Below are positions 5,742 to 6,341 of a stretch of 6,341 nucleotides of DNA, piece by piece. The notes under the pieces are model-generated. The model was not told where the DNA came from. It ran no database searches and saw only the letters and a program-made list of their open reading frames with translations. The position numbers and the translations under genes were made by a program. Positions within the stretch are counted from its first letter, which is position 1, and the number at the start of each line of letters is the position of its first letter. This DNA comes from an uncultured Lachnospiraceae bacterium (lineage in GTDB: Bacteria > Bacillota > Clostridia > Lachnospirales > Lachnospiraceae), in contig CACZPG010000097.1 in the NCBI GenBank assembly GCA_902782965.1, positions 1 through 6,341 of the forward strand, in the 5' to 3' direction.

Positions 5742-6341
5742 ATGACTAAAGAAGAGCTTCACAGATTCGTATCTTATAGTACAGGAAACGAGAGTAATAT
5801 CTGTCAGATATATGCCATACGTAATGGAGAAATGGCATATGAAGACACTTGGCATGGCTTCAGAACTGATGATGCGGTTCATGTTGCGTCTGTAACCAAA
5901 GGTGTAATGTCCCTGCTTACCGGAATTGCAATCCATAAGGGATTCATCAAAGATGTTAACCGGAAGGTGCTGGATTTCTTTCCGGATTATCAGGTGAAGA
6001 AAGGTGAGAAAACTATCTATGATGTAACTCTTTATCATCTTCTTACCATGACTGCACCTTATAAGTATAAGTCTGAACCCTGGACAAAGGTTTGTACATC
6101 AGATGACTGGACTGTGGCTGCACTGGATCTGTTGGGCGGACGTAAGGGTATAACAAATGAGTTTAAGTATGCTACTCTCGGGATTCAGATTCTGGCCGGG
6201 ATTATAGAAAATGCAACCGGAGAGAAAGTAATAGACTTTGCAAATAAGAATCTATTCAAGCCACTTGGAATTCCTGAGCATAAAAACCATGGTGACAGTA
6301 GTAAAGAAGATCAGTTTAATTATCTGATGAGTAAGAAACCA
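5742..6341 (+). CDS. Serine hydrolase of the beta-lactamase/class C family (3' partial)
   Basis: The first 200 residues are present and the frame runs open off the window end. The family's catalytic motif SxxK is seen as SVTK (50-53) in the context HVASVTKGVMSLLTGIA, with S50 the predicted nucleophile. LYHLLTMTAPY (97-107) matches the conserved LLTHTSGL block. KYATLGIQILAGIIENATG (142-160) matches the block that carries the YxN motif, with Y143 as the likely general base but Thr in place of the usual Asn. LFKPLGI (171-177) is the next family block. No signal peptide or lipobox is seen, so the enzyme is probably cytoplasmic and is unlikely to be a periplasmic beta-lactamase or cell-wall DD-peptidase. 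An esterase or small-peptidase role is more likely, but the substrate is unknown. The gene diverges from the sensor-cyclase gene across a 160-base intergenic region. Confidence 0.85.
   Translation, partial: MTKEELHRFVSYSTGNESNICQIYAIRNGEMAYEDTWHGFRTDDAVHVASVTKGVMSLLTGIAIHKGFIKDVNRKVLDFFPDYQVKKGEKTIYDVTLYHLLTMTAPYKYKSEPWTKVCTSDDWTVAALDLLGGRKGITNEFKYATLGIQILAGIIENATGEKVIDFANKNLFKPLGIPEHKNHGDSSKEDQFNYLMSKKP

Noticed and set aside
5742..6341. Calling the last gene an antibiotic-resistance beta-lactamase
   Set aside because: No export signal, a non-standard YxN motif and an incomplete gene; membership in the broad serine hydrolase family does not support a resistance claim.

Overview
The window looks like chromosomal DNA from an anaerobic, carbohydrate-degrading Firmicute, most likely a rumen or gut Lachnospiraceae of the Butyrivibrio/Pseudobutyrivibrio type. 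This is inferred from the moderately AT-rich sequence, AGGAG-type ribosome binding sites, a cytoplasmic family 3 glycosidase of a type I associate with these bacteria, and a LacI-type sensor fused to a GGDEF domain. No species-level marker is present. I see no tRNA, rRNA, mobile element or CRISPR array.

Layout. Bases 2-103 are the lysine-rich C-terminal end of an unidentified gene (+). Bases 104-418 are a noncoding gap with a possible weak terminator hairpin (183-218) and a good extended -10 promoter (351-379). That promoter should drive a two-gene unit: surE (419-1144, 5'/3'-nucleotidase) and, 30 bases later, a family 3 glycoside hydrolase (1175-3625). Converging on it is a minus-strand gene (3644-5581) encoding a cytoplasmic protein with a LacI/periplasmic-binding-protein-like sensor, an unassigned middle domain and a C-terminal GGDEF (diguanylate cyclase) domain. 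The two convergent genes are 18 bases apart, and both stop codons lie in the arms of one 18-bp hairpin. A 160-base divergent intergenic region (5582-5741) separates the cyclase gene from a plus-strand serine hydrolase of the beta-lactamase/class C family (5742 to beyond the window end).

How they may work together. The glycosidase has no signal peptide, so it should act on imported oligosaccharides or glycosides. The sensor-cyclase has the fold that LacI-family regulators use to bind sugars but has no DNA-binding domain, so it may convert an intracellular sugar signal into c-di-GMP. A link between this sensor and the neighbouring glycosidase or serine hydrolase is suggested only by position.

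Points most worth a second look are the shared stop-codon hairpin, the apparent loss of the last strands of the glycosidase's FnIII-like domain at that hairpin, the degenerate fascin-like insertion in the glycosidase, and the sensor-cyclase with its GGDEV signature and no I-site. None of these amounts to a clearly new system; they are unusual variants of known families.
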